DNA of 30,491 nucleotides, taken from Nitrospinaceae bacterium. GTDB lineage: Bacteria > Nitrospinota > Nitrospinia > Nitrospinales > VA-1. The notes under the pieces were generated by a model. That model was not told the DNA's origin, searched no databases, and saw nothing but the letters and a program-made list of their open reading frames with translations. The position numbers were made by a program, and so were the translations under genes. This document shows positions 23,683 through 30,491 of the stretch, in pieces. Numbering within the stretch: the first letter of the stretch is position 1; each line of letters opens with the position of its first letter. The stretch lies in the NCBI GenBank assembly GCA_029261675.1, contig JAJDBA010000158.1, positions 1 through 30,491 of the forward strand. The letters run 5' to 3'.

Positions 23683-24936
23683 ATGAAAATTAGTAATATC
23701 CTTGTCTCAATCCTCCTAAAGTCGGTTGCGGCCTTTATATTTTTATTGGTTCTTTCTCCATCAGATTCCATGGGGAATGAGAAGGTTATCCGTCTTTATC
23801 ACGATGCAGATTGGTCAAACCATGAAGAATCCGCTGAATCTATTTGGAGAGGAGTAGAAACGGCACTTAGTGAAATTAATCACACGATTCAAGGTCACCG
23901 TTTGGAGTTAGTTAAAAAGGATCACAGAGGAAATGTGATACGCAGTTTATCTAACTTTAAAACATTTTTAAAAGATGACCTCGCTTTAGCCGTGATATCG
24001 GGTATACATTCACCTCCTTTAATTAAAAACCGCAAATTTATAAACGAAAATAAGGCTCTCACACTTGTCCCGTGGGCAGCTGGAGGTCCCATTACTCGCT
24101 ATCCTTCAAAAGAAAACTGGGTTTTTCGCCTGTCAGTCGATGACAAAAAAGCTGGCAGTGTGTTAGTGGATTTTGCTCTGAATTCCAAATCTTGCGTTGC
24201 TCCCCACTTACTCCTTGAAAATACCCCCTGGGGTGATTCTAATTTAAAAAATATAAAATCGGCCTTAGCAAAAAGTGGAAAAACTCCCTCAGGCATTACG
24301 AAGTTTAGTGTCGGGGCAAAGGGGTATACCACACGTAACGATTTAATGGAGATCTACAAAGCAGGTGCAGATTGTATTTTGTTGGTTGCTAATGTAAGGG
24401 AGGGCGCTCAAATAGTAGAAGCCTTAGTGGAGCTGAATTTTGAAAACCCCTTGTCGATCATCAGTCATTGGGGGATTACTGCTGGAAATTTTCATAAAAT
24501 AATTGATGTCAAGAAACGAGAGAAAATCAGCTTAAATTTCATTCAATCGTGTTTCTCTTTCTTGCAGAACCCTCCAACTAAAAAAGGCAAAGAGGTATTT
24601 CAAAAAGCGAAGACTCATTTCTCTGACAAAATAAAGGAGCCTACAGATATCACATCTCCGGTTGGCTTTATCCATGGATATGATCTCACCAAACTTCTGA
24701 TTGAAGCTATACGCAAAAATAAACTAACAACCAATATGCAGGAAAATAGAAACAAAGTTCGTCTTGCGTTAGAAAATTTGAATGCCCCGGTTGAAGGCCT
24801 AATTAAAACATATAAAAACCCCTTTAATGTTTTTAGTGAATCAAACCCGGATGCACATGAAGCTCTTGGTCTTAAAGATCTCTGTATGGCCCATTATGGA
24901 GAGCAGGATGAAATAATAGTGCTGGGGAATGAGTAA
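23683..24936 (+). CDS. Periplasmic branched-chain-type ligand-binding protein
   Basis: 417 residues with a signal peptide (VAAFIFLLVLSPSDSMG). The mature protein looks like a type I periplasmic binding protein of the LivJ kind: SIWRGVETALSEIN near the start, then LELVKKDHRGNVIRSLSNF and LAVISGIHSPPLIK, where these proteins bind ligand. No permease or ATPase gene follows. Instead the 3' end overlaps the sensor-kinase gene by 8 bp. The protein therefore probably presents its ligand to the kinase and is not a transport component. The ribosome site is weak. Confidence 0.8.
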   Translation: MKISNILVSILLKSVAAFIFLLVLSPSDSMGNEKVIRLYHDADWSNHEESAESIWRGVETALSEINHTIQGHRLELVKKDHRGNVIRSLSNFKTFLKDDLALAVISGIHSPPLIKNRKFINENKALTLVPWAAGGPITRYPSKENWVFRLSVDDKKAGSVLVDFALNSKSCVAPHLLLENTPWGDSNLKNIKSALAKSGKTPSGITKFSVGAKGYTTRNDLMEIYKAGADCILLVANVREGAQIVEALVELNFENPLSIISHWGITAGNFHKIIDVKKREKISLNFIQSCFSFLQNPPTKKGKEVFQKAKTHFSDKIKEPTDITSPVGFIHGYDLTKLLIEAIRKNKLTTNMQENRNKVRLALENLNAPVEGLIKTYKNPFNVFSESNPDAHEALGLKDLCMAHYGEQDEIIVLGNE

Positions 24937-26503
24937 GGTGATGTCCGTGGATAATCCAAAAATTGTTGGTAAGACGGTTCCTATATTTCGTCTTTTTTTA
25001 ATTTTTGTGGCTATCTCTACAGGGTTGTTTCTTCTCATGACGCTCCTGATACTAATTCCAAAAATAGACAATGCCTTTGAAAATTTGCAAAACCAGGCGG
25101 ATAAGGCAATTGCAGAAAAAGCAGCCACTACAATGCGGCAATATCTAAATAGTAAGGAATTGGCACTAAAAGATATTGCAAGTAACCCCTTGGTGCCCAC
25201 CTCGGTTTTGCTGGGTGAAGGCGGAAACCCGGCATTTCGTGACTTTATCAGCAGTGCAGCGTTATTAGGAGAAGACCCCATTCTCACTGTCTTGGATATT
25301 GAGGGGAATATTTTATTTACTGAGAGAGACCAGGAAATAAAATATCCATGGGTTCTTCCAATTGTTCGTGAAGAAATCCGACTCATACTTAACATTGATA
25401 ATACGAATGGACCAAAATTTGAATTGGCGATTCCTATTTATTATATGAAGGGAGTAGAAGGTGTAATCGTTGCATGCTTCAGTGCAATGCCTGAAAAGAT
25501 TTTTGACAATCCATCACTCAAAGCTGTTTCATCTGCTTTTGCTTATTCTGTTAAGGGTAACAACGTCCGATCAAATGACTCTAATATTTTATTGCCCCAT
25601 GAAGAACGCTTTGATATTTCAAAATACGGGATAGAGTTTGTACATATTTCTGATAGAGGAAATGCGATTGAGCAGAAAAATATACTCTTGTCAGGATTTG
25701 CCATAAGTTCCTTTATCGTGGCAATTTTAGGTTTTATATTGTTGTTTTTTCTGGGGAGGAAAATTATTATCCAGCCCTATGAAGAACTGGCAGAAACTCA
25801 AAAAACACTCCTTAACGTAAATATGGAGTTGGAAGAATTTTCTTATAGAACTTCACATGATTTAAAAGCCCCCCTCATTAATATCAACGGTTTGAGTAAG
25901 ATAATTAAAGAAGACCTTGTAGAAAAAGATTACGAAGAGGTATTGACCAATGTTAATAGAATAGAAAGACTGTCAATTAACTTGGCAAAATTGACGGATG
26001 ACCTTTTAGCGATTACCCAGGTTGAAAACGAAGAAGAAAAATATGAACGGGTTGATATTGTAAGTAAAATTGAATTTATAAAAGAAAACCTGAGTACATT
26101 AATCAGCGAAAAACAAGTTTTAGTGCAGATTGCCATTGATGAAGGAAAAACCATTTGGACAAAAAAGGCTGTTTTTTATCAAGTATTAGATAATTTAATC
26201 TCGAACTCGATAAAGTATTCCGATCCGCAGAAGCCAACCCGGTTTGTTAAGATTGAGGCAACTGACTCAAATGAAGGCACACGACTCCATGTTTCAGATA
26301 ATGGGTTGGGAATCCCTCAAGAATACTTAGGTGAGTTGTTTGGTATGTTCAAACGCTTTCACAAATCTTCTTCATTTGGTAGTGGGTTAGGATTGTATTT
26401 AGTCAAAAAAAATCTGGAGAGAATTGGAGGTGAGATATCTGTGGATAGTAGTCCTGAAGGAACCGTTTTTACCATTCTTTTTCCCGCCAAAATATCTAAT
26501 TAG
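24929..26503 (+). CDS. Membrane sensor histidine kinase
   Basis: 524 residues. Membrane helices at about 18-44 and 252-276 bracket a periplasmic domain of some 205 residues that resembles a Cache-type sensor (AATTMRQYLNSKELALKDIASNPLV, LTVLDIEGNILF). HisKA is of the RTSHDLKAPL type with His310. The ATPase part has LDNLISNSIKYSD, DNGLGIP and GSGLGLYL. There is no receiver. The start at 24929 overlaps the binding-protein gene; a second ATG at 24941 is possible. The single-domain response regulator gene lies convergent, 9 bp beyond the stop, and is the obvious phosphate acceptor. Confidence 0.93.
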   Translation: MSKVMSVDNPKIVGKTVPIFRLFLIFVAISTGLFLLMTLLILIPKIDNAFENLQNQADKAIAEKAATTMRQYLNSKELALKDIASNPLVPTSVLLGEGGNPAFRDFISSAALLGEDPILTVLDIEGNILFTERDQEIKYPWVLPIVREEIRLILNIDNTNGPKFELAIPIYYMKGVEGVIVACFSAMPEKIFDNPSLKAVSSAFAYSVKGNNVRSNDSNILLPHEERFDISKYGIEFVHISDRGNAIEQKNILLSGFAISSFIVAILGFILLFFLGRKIIIQPYEELAETQKTLLNVNMELEEFSYRTSHDLKAPLININGLSKIIKEDLVEKDYEEVLTNVNRIERLSINLAKLTDDLLAITQVENEEEKYERVDIVSKIEFIKENLSTLISEKQVLVQIAIDEGKTIWTKKAVFYQVLDNLISNSIKYSDPQKPTRFVKIEATDSNEGTRLHVSDNGLGIPQEYLGELFGMFKRFHKSSSFGSGLGLYLVKKNLERIGGEISVDSSPEGTVFTILFPAKISN

Positions 26504-26512
26504 GTAAATCCG

Positions 26513-26929
26513 TTACTCCTCTTTTATTAATTTAAAAATATCTTCGAGAATATTTTTGGTCAGTGGTTTTACAATAAAACCTTTAACTATCGGAAATTTC
26601 GCAGCGAGCTTTTTATCTCTTTCTTGAGAAGATGATGTGAGCATTATAATTACTGGGGTGCACTTTTTTTCTTCTGGAAGGTTCTGGAATTCTTCTAAGA
26701 ATTCAAACCCACCCATTCTTGGCATATTAATGTCTAGCAAGACTATCGTTGGAGGGAAGTGACCCTCAAATTTCTTTTGGCTTTCCTCGAAATTTTTGTA
26801 ATGCTCTAAGGCTTCTTTCCCATCAGAAAAAGAATAGAAATGTTCTACATTTTTTGTTTTCTTTAAAAGTCTATTGACTTGATAAATATCAATTTCTTCA
26901 TCATCGATCATGCAAATTGATTTAATCAT
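26513..26929 (-). CDS. Single-domain response regulator (CheY-like)
   Basis: 138 residues, one receiver domain and no output. Acidic pocket DD at 9-10 with Glu11 next, phospho-acceptor Asp66 (IVLLDINMPRMGGFEF), the switch Thr/Ser in MLTSSS, and Lys in GFIVKPLT are all present. The pattern is that of Rcp1-type regulators that pair with DLKAPL kinases. It reads toward the kinase gene, so the two are convergent and must be co-regulated by separate promoters. Signal output must pass to another protein. Confidence 0.93.
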   Translation of the reverse strand: MIKSICMIDDEEIDIYQVNRLLKKTKNVEHFYSFSDGKEALEHYKNFEESQKKFEGHFPPTIVLLDINMPRMGGFEFLEEFQNLPEEKKCTPVIIMLTSSSQERDKKLAAKFPIVKGFIVKPLTKNILEDIFKLIKEE

Positions 26930-27370
26930 ATTTTTTCTCCGAGCTTGCTATCGGTAAAAGGTCATCAAGCCTCTAAATTCGATAATTTTGAATTTGTCCT
27001 GATTTTCATATCTTTATATTTCCTGATAAAAAACCAAAAGTAAAATGCAAAATTTACATTTCAGCAAACTTATCCAGATACGCTAATTTATTTTTTGGGG
27101 GGAGAAGTTTTTTGGTTTGAATAGAGGGGGCATAGTATCGATTTGAACATTATTAAATTGAATGGAATAACCTACCCAACGATCGTCGTGAAAAGTTAGG
27201 AAAAGATGAACAGATAGGAAATCGGAACTTGCCGTTAATAGTAGAGGGGTTGCGATTTTAAAGATTGAGCTTATATTTAAAGAACAAGTAAATATTAGGT
27301 AGAGATCAATTCTATATTTAGGATATTGGTAGTAGAGAATTGAATCTTCCCATCAACTAGGAGGTAAGAC
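26930..27370. other. Intergenic, 441 bp
   Basis: AT-rich with no convincing frame. It holds the divergent 5' regions of the response regulator and the small lipoprotein. CAATTCT (about 27306) pairs with AGAATTG (about 27338) in the lipoprotein leader. Nothing else is seen. Confidence 0.5.
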
Positions 27371-27550
27371 ATGAGTCTTCTAAAACGGTTGGGGGCATTA
27401 GCGTTTGTATTGGCTTTTATAGTCATTTCAGGATGTAGTGGAATGGCGATCAAATCTAATACACTGGCTTCAAATGTTGACTCAAAAGAATCAACCCAGG
27501 CAAATATAGCATTCGATGATATTGACGGAGATTATAATGATTGGGACTAG
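27371..27550 (+). CDS. Small lipoprotein, 59 residues
   Basis: AGGAGGT lies 5 nt before the ATG. A basic start (MSLLKRL), a hydrophobic helix and the lipobox ISGC (Cys22) mark it as a lipoprotein. The mature part is only about 38 residues and ends in a strongly acidic tail (DDIDGDYNDWD) that could bind cations. No family recognised. It stands alone between the response regulator and the convergent lactate dehydrogenase gene. Confidence 0.75.
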   Translation: MSLLKRLGALAFVLAFIVISGCSGMAIKSNTLASNVDSKESTQANIAFDDIDGDYNDWD

Positions 27551-27600
27551 AAGATGTTGGTGTCTGCCCATTCATTTTGACCGTCAGAAATAAGTTCTCG

Positions 27601-27629
27601 ACCCCGGGTAAATCTGTTTTGCTCGGGGT
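27601..27629. terminator. Possible terminator between convergent genes
   Basis: ACCCCG pairs with CGGGGT around a 17-nt loop, followed by a T-rich stretch (TCTCTTTT) on the plus strand. The position between the lipoprotein and lactate dehydrogenase ends suits a terminator, but the loop is large. Confidence 0.4.
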
Positions 27630-27668
27630 TCGTGATCTCTTTTAAAGTCTTTTCTTTCTTTTTTCACT

Positions 27669-28607
27669 TTATAGTTTTTCTGTTGCTTCCCACAAGACCT
27701 CCGCACTTTTTTGAAATGCTCTTCTTTCCTTTTCATCCAGTTCAGGATAAATGGTTCGTTCAATTCCGTTTGCAGCAATAAGGCGTGGAACGGAAAGACT
27801 GACATTTGGCATCCCAGCAATATCTGGAGTTGGAGCGGAGCAGGTGAGAACGGCATGTTCGTCAGAAATAATAGCCTGAGCGATACGTGCCATGCCTGCG
27901 CCAACGCCAAACCAAGTGGCTCCCTTGCCTTGAATGATGCGGTAAGCCGCCCCGCGAACTCCCTCTTTGATTCGTTCACGGATAGTCGGTGTGACTGGAG
28001 AATCGACCTGCAAGGCAAAATTTTTCAGCGGAACATTGCCGATTGTTGCCCCAGACCAGTGCAGCACTTCCGAATCCCCATGTTCGCCCAGTACATTGGC
28101 ATGTACGGAATGGCTTGAAATTCCCAGATGCTGTCCCAGTAAGGAACGGAACCTCGCGGTATCTAAAATGGTGCCTGAACCGATGACACGGCCTGGATCA
28201 TGACCGCAGCTTTCCCCTGCAATTTTTGCGGTCATGTGCGTCATAACATCCACCGGATTGGTCGCAACCAACAAAATGGTATTTGGGGCAACTTTCAAAA
28301 TGGAGGGAAGTATTTCAGAAAAAACTTCAGTATTGCGCTTCAATACATCGAATCGCGTCTCACCTGGTTTTTGGTTAACGCCAGCGGCGATCATGACAAT
28401 TGCGGCATTTTCCAGGTCTGCATAATCTCCGGCCCGACACAGAACGGGATGTGCAAACGGCGTAGCATGCAGAATATCTTCTGCCTGCGCTTCCGCCAAT
28501 TTTACATTTTTATCAACCAATACTATTTCCGTTCCCACCCCGCGCAAAACACAAGCATAAGCACTGGTGGAACCAACATGACCACAGCCAACAATTCCAA
28601 TTTTCAT
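27669..28607 (-). CDS. ldh: L-lactate dehydrogenase (LDH/MDH superfamily)
   Basis: 312 residues, full length. The NAD-binding loop is GIVGCGHVGS. The substrate-specificity loop reads AGVNQKPGETR, with Gln at the position that is Arg in malate dehydrogenases, so lactate/pyruvate is favoured. VATNPVDVMTHM, the DTARFR arginine and the catalytic His in GEHGDSE are present. The enzyme interconverts pyruvate and L-lactate with NADH in the cytoplasm. The Gln/Arg argument is family knowledge; kinetic specificity is not proved. A single gene with its own terminator region upstream. Confidence 0.92.
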   Translation of the reverse strand: MKIGIVGCGHVGSTSAYACVLRGVGTEIVLVDKNVKLAEAQAEDILHATPFAHPVLCRAGDYADLENAAIVMIAAGVNQKPGETRFDVLKRNTEVFSEILPSILKVAPNTILLVATNPVDVMTHMTAKIAGESCGHDPGRVIGSGTILDTARFRSLLGQHLGISSHSVHANVLGEHGDSEVLHWSGATIGNVPLKNFALQVDSPVTPTIRERIKEGVRGAAYRIIQGKGATWFGVGAGMARIAQAIISDEHAVLTCSAPTPDIAGMPNVSLSVPRLIAANGIERTIYPELDEKERRAFQKSAEVLWEATEKL

Positions 28608-28711
28608 GTTCTACCTACTCTCCTGTTTCCGGTGGATCAATGTGGGGGCAAAATTATCGAAGCCTCCCCCTTCAAATTCCCACAATACAATTACCTTACA
28701 ACTTCAATACA

Positions 28712-28742
28712 AAAGGGCCTAGTCAAAAAGACTAAGCCCTTT
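28712..28742. terminator. Intrinsic terminator upstream of ldh
   Basis: AAAGGGC-C-TAGTC pairs with GACTA-A-GCCCTTT (one mismatch) around AAAAA. It lies downstream of tRNA-His on the minus strand and probably ends that transcript. Confidence 0.7.
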
Positions 28743-28917
28743 CATATAAGAGTGGAGCAGGGAACTCGTAGACAAACCTGATCCTATTAAAAAAATGGGA
28801 ATTGAATTTTGGTTTTTAGATGTGGGGTGGAAGTGGAGAACCTAGCCAACGGTCTCAGGAAGGCAAGGCCATTAAATAGCCGAGGGGTAGCTTCGCCTCC
28901 CATGCTAATGGGAAAAA

Positions 28918-28994
28918 TGGGGTGAGCGACGGGGCTTGAACCCGCGACCACTCGGACCACAACCGAGAGCTCTACCAGCTGAGCTACGCCCACC
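28918..28994 (-). tRNA. tRNA-His(GTG), with encoded CCA
   Basis: Minus-strand cloverleaf with acceptor GTGGGCG/CGCTCAC, anticodon loop TTGTGGT, and T-loop TTCAAGC. The extra 5' G (28994) faces C73, as required for histidyl-tRNA synthetase. CCA is encoded at 28920-28918. Confidence 0.95.
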
Positions 28995-29085
28995 ATTTTT
29001 CTGTATTCACTAGATAAGAGGCAGATTTTAATCTATCCCTAATCCTTTGTAAAGAAAATGGCAAAACTATTTTGCATATAAATAA

Positions 29086-29141
29086 GTCACCTTGAGGCTC
29101 TCGAAGGGGGTTGATCCATGCTTCGATGAACTCAGCATGAC
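29086..29141. repeat. Dispersed dyad-type intergenic repeat, degraded copy
   Basis: GTCACCTTGAGGCTCTCGAAGG is mirrored by CCATGCTTCGATGAACTCAG and then CATGAC. This matches, with several changes, a short dyad repeat I know from intergenic regions of many Gram-negative genomes. Only one copy is in the window. Confidence 0.45.
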
Positions 29142-29172
29142 ATGAATGAAAATTTTCTACAGGTGAAACCTG

Positions 29173-29628
29173 TTATTTAATCACGCGCAAATGACTGCGG
29201 TCTCGCTTCGGTTTTGCCCCTGATTGAGCGGGCGGTTTGCCGCTTGTTTTCACTGATTTCAACTGAGGTTCCAGCTTGTCGGGTTTTCCTCCCATCATAT
29301 GATCTGCCAGATTCATATCTGTGGGAACGCTCTCTTCCCACACCTGCCCGTTTTTCATATTAGGATCATAAATAGCCCAAACGGCTTCAAAGGGCAGCAG
29401 GCATTCATGCGGCCTGCCATTAAACGCTAGAGTCGCAGAAATAGCGTCTTCATTTACTGTGAAGGGTCTCCTGAAGTTCAAATTGAAAATCAGGTTTAAC
29501 GACGAGTTGGCTTTCTGGTTGTCGGGAACATCCACCTCGGGCAATCGGGCATCCAGACAGACCATGGCATCGCCTGTTTCCAGCAAATACAATAAAAAGT
29601 CATATTTCTTTTTGTTCAGAGTTTCCAT
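29173..29628 (-). CDS. sspB: SspB-like ClpXP adaptor
   Basis: 151 residues. The first 115 match the SspB substrate-binding fold: KKYDFLLYLLETGDAMVCLDARLPEVDVP, then SLNLIFNLNFRRPFTV, SATLAFNGRPHECLLPFEAVWAIYDP. SspB binds ssrA-tagged and other proteins and delivers them to ClpX. The Pro/Lys-rich linker and basic end (KPKRDRSHLRVIK) correspond to the flexible tail whose last residues dock on the ClpX zinc domain. Single gene. Confidence 0.88.
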   Translation of the reverse strand: METLNKKKYDFLLYLLETGDAMVCLDARLPEVDVPDNQKANSSLNLIFNLNFRRPFTVNEDAISATLAFNGRPHECLLPFEAVWAIYDPNMKNGQVWEESVPTDMNLADHMMGGKPDKLEPQLKSVKTSGKPPAQSGAKPKRDRSHLRVIK

Positions 29629-29801
29629 GGAATAAAAGTAGCATAAACTTTCTCACTAGGAAAGGAACTATTGGATGGGTGATATGTCCCCTCCTTTTCG
29701 TGATTGCTCATCGGAATGACGATCAGCAACATTTCCACACGGCTACGCCTTGTGATAATATGCGGATATTTCATAACCAAATTTTTTGAGGATATATTTT
29801 T

Positions 29802-30491
29802 ATGCGTGGATTGAAGTGGGTTGGGTTTATTTTGGCAGGTCTGCTCTGTTCAGATGTGGCTTGGGCAGAGAAACCTAAAACCGTCGAGGTTTGGAAAAAT
29901 CTGTTCACATTGACCCACGGTGAGGGCATCGACTCTAACACCACTTTTCTTATCAGCAATGAAGGGGTGATTGTGGTTGATACCCGCGTTACACCCGCTG
30001 AAGCGAAAAAGGTGAAAGAGGAGGTTCGCAAACAAACGCAGTTGCCGATTTTATATACCATCAACACGCATTATCACGGTGACCATAGTTTTGGTAATCA
30101 GGTGTTTAAAGACACCCACACCATTATTGCCCACGAAAATGTTCGCAAAGCTCTGGAAGGGGAATCGGGACAAGCGCATTTGAAAGTTTTTAAGTCCTTT
30201 AAAATTCCTGGGATGGATGAAACGGTGATTACCCCCCCCAATATGATTTTTAAAGATAAAATGCATATCTATGCAGGGGAGTATCATCTGCAATTAATTC
30301 ATATGCCGGGTCATACTGACGGCGACTTGTTTATTTATATCGAAACCCTAAAGACGATTATTGCGGGCGATTTGATCACGAGTGGCAAGATCCCTTATAT
30401 GGGCGATGCCTATATTGAAGATTGGATTAAGGCCCTCAACTATATAGGTGACCTGGATGCGGAAATCTATATCCCCGGTCATGGGGAACCC
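29802..30491 (+). CDS. Secreted metallo-beta-lactamase-fold hydrolase, truncated by window end
   Basis: 230 residues seen; the gene continues beyond the window. A signal peptide (VGFILAGLLCSDVAWA) is followed by the MBL fold: NTTFLISNEGVIVVDT, the metal motif INTHYHGDH (HxHxDH), MPGHTDGD with the next His, and IIAGDLI with the bridging Asp. IYIPGHGEP at the end is the start of the last metal-His motif. Such periplasmic proteins range from class B beta-lactamases to cyclase-like and quinoprotein-relay hydrolases, and resistance should not be assumed. GAGG lies upstream of the ATG at 29802. Confidence 0.9.
   Translation, partial: MRGLKWVGFILAGLLCSDVAWAEKPKTVEVWKNLFTLTHGEGIDSNTTFLISNEGVIVVDTRVTPAEAKKVKEEVRKQTQLPILYTINTHYHGDHSFGNQVFKDTHTIIAHENVRKALEGESGQAHLKVFKSFKIPGMDETVITPPNMIFKDKMHIYAGEYHLQLIHMPGHTDGDLFIYIETLKTIIAGDLITSGKIPYMGDAYIEDWIKALNYIGDLDAEIYIPGHGEP

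Noticed and set aside
23520..23771. 83-codon frame opposite the binding-protein start
   Set aside because: It overlaps the signal-peptide coding part of the rightward gene on the opposite strand and covers its likely promoter; composition is not protein-like.
28787..28996. 69-codon frame on the minus strand
   Set aside because: It is a read-through of tRNA-His (28918-28994) and has no independent support.

Overview
The window reads as the chromosome of a Gram-negative, AT-rich environmental bacterium. It has outer-membrane beta-barrels, lipobox and signal-peptide proteins, SspB, an IHF/HU protein, and many sensor kinases, including a BLUF photoreceptor. The mix fits a deltaproteobacterial or Nitrospinota-like lineage, but no gene here fixes the taxonomy, so that placement is a weak guess.

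Region 1 (1-1900) is a tight three-gene run: the C-terminal end of a formylglycine-generating-enzyme-like protein, a four-helix membrane protein of unknown function, and a small NifU-type Fe-S scaffold domain protein. Region 2 (about 1.9-14.4 kb) looks like accessory DNA. Its right end is a tyrosine integrase beside the 3' end of tRNA-Pro(TGG), with an excisionase-like HTH protein upstream. It carries plasmid-type small genes, a serine recombinase bracketed by perfect 30-bp inverted repeats, an outer-membrane barrel plus a secreted class-3-lipase-like hydrolase, an IHF/HU protein, an HTH regulator, a probable small RNA or leader, and a seven-gene membrane operon ending in a VirD4/TraG-type coupling protein. 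No relaxase, mating-pair genes or left attachment site are visible.

Region 3 (14.4-27 kb) is chromosomal and rich in signalling: two tRNAs, a His-rich Spy-like periplasmic protein, two hybrid histidine kinases with near-identical output modules but different inputs, an outer-membrane transporter-like barrel, an oxidoreductase, a frameshifted porin remnant, a BLUF protein, and a periplasmic binding protein, sensor kinase and response regulator set. Region 4 (27-30.5 kb) is housekeeping: a small lipoprotein, L-lactate dehydrogenase, tRNA-His(GTG), SspB and the start of a periplasmic metallo-beta-lactamase-fold hydrolase.

The strongest candidate for an undescribed system is the 708-bp segment at 3185-3892. 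A Hin/Pin-type recombinase lies between inverted copies of what looks like its own crossover site: 8-bp palindromic arms around a 2-bp core. Only 29 bp separate the right copy from the start codon of the barrel gene, so that gene's promoter must overlap the invertible segment. This predicts on/off switching of a surface barrel and a secreted hydrolase. A second candidate is the 77-nt transcript at 7948-7872, which has a good promoter and an intrinsic terminator.
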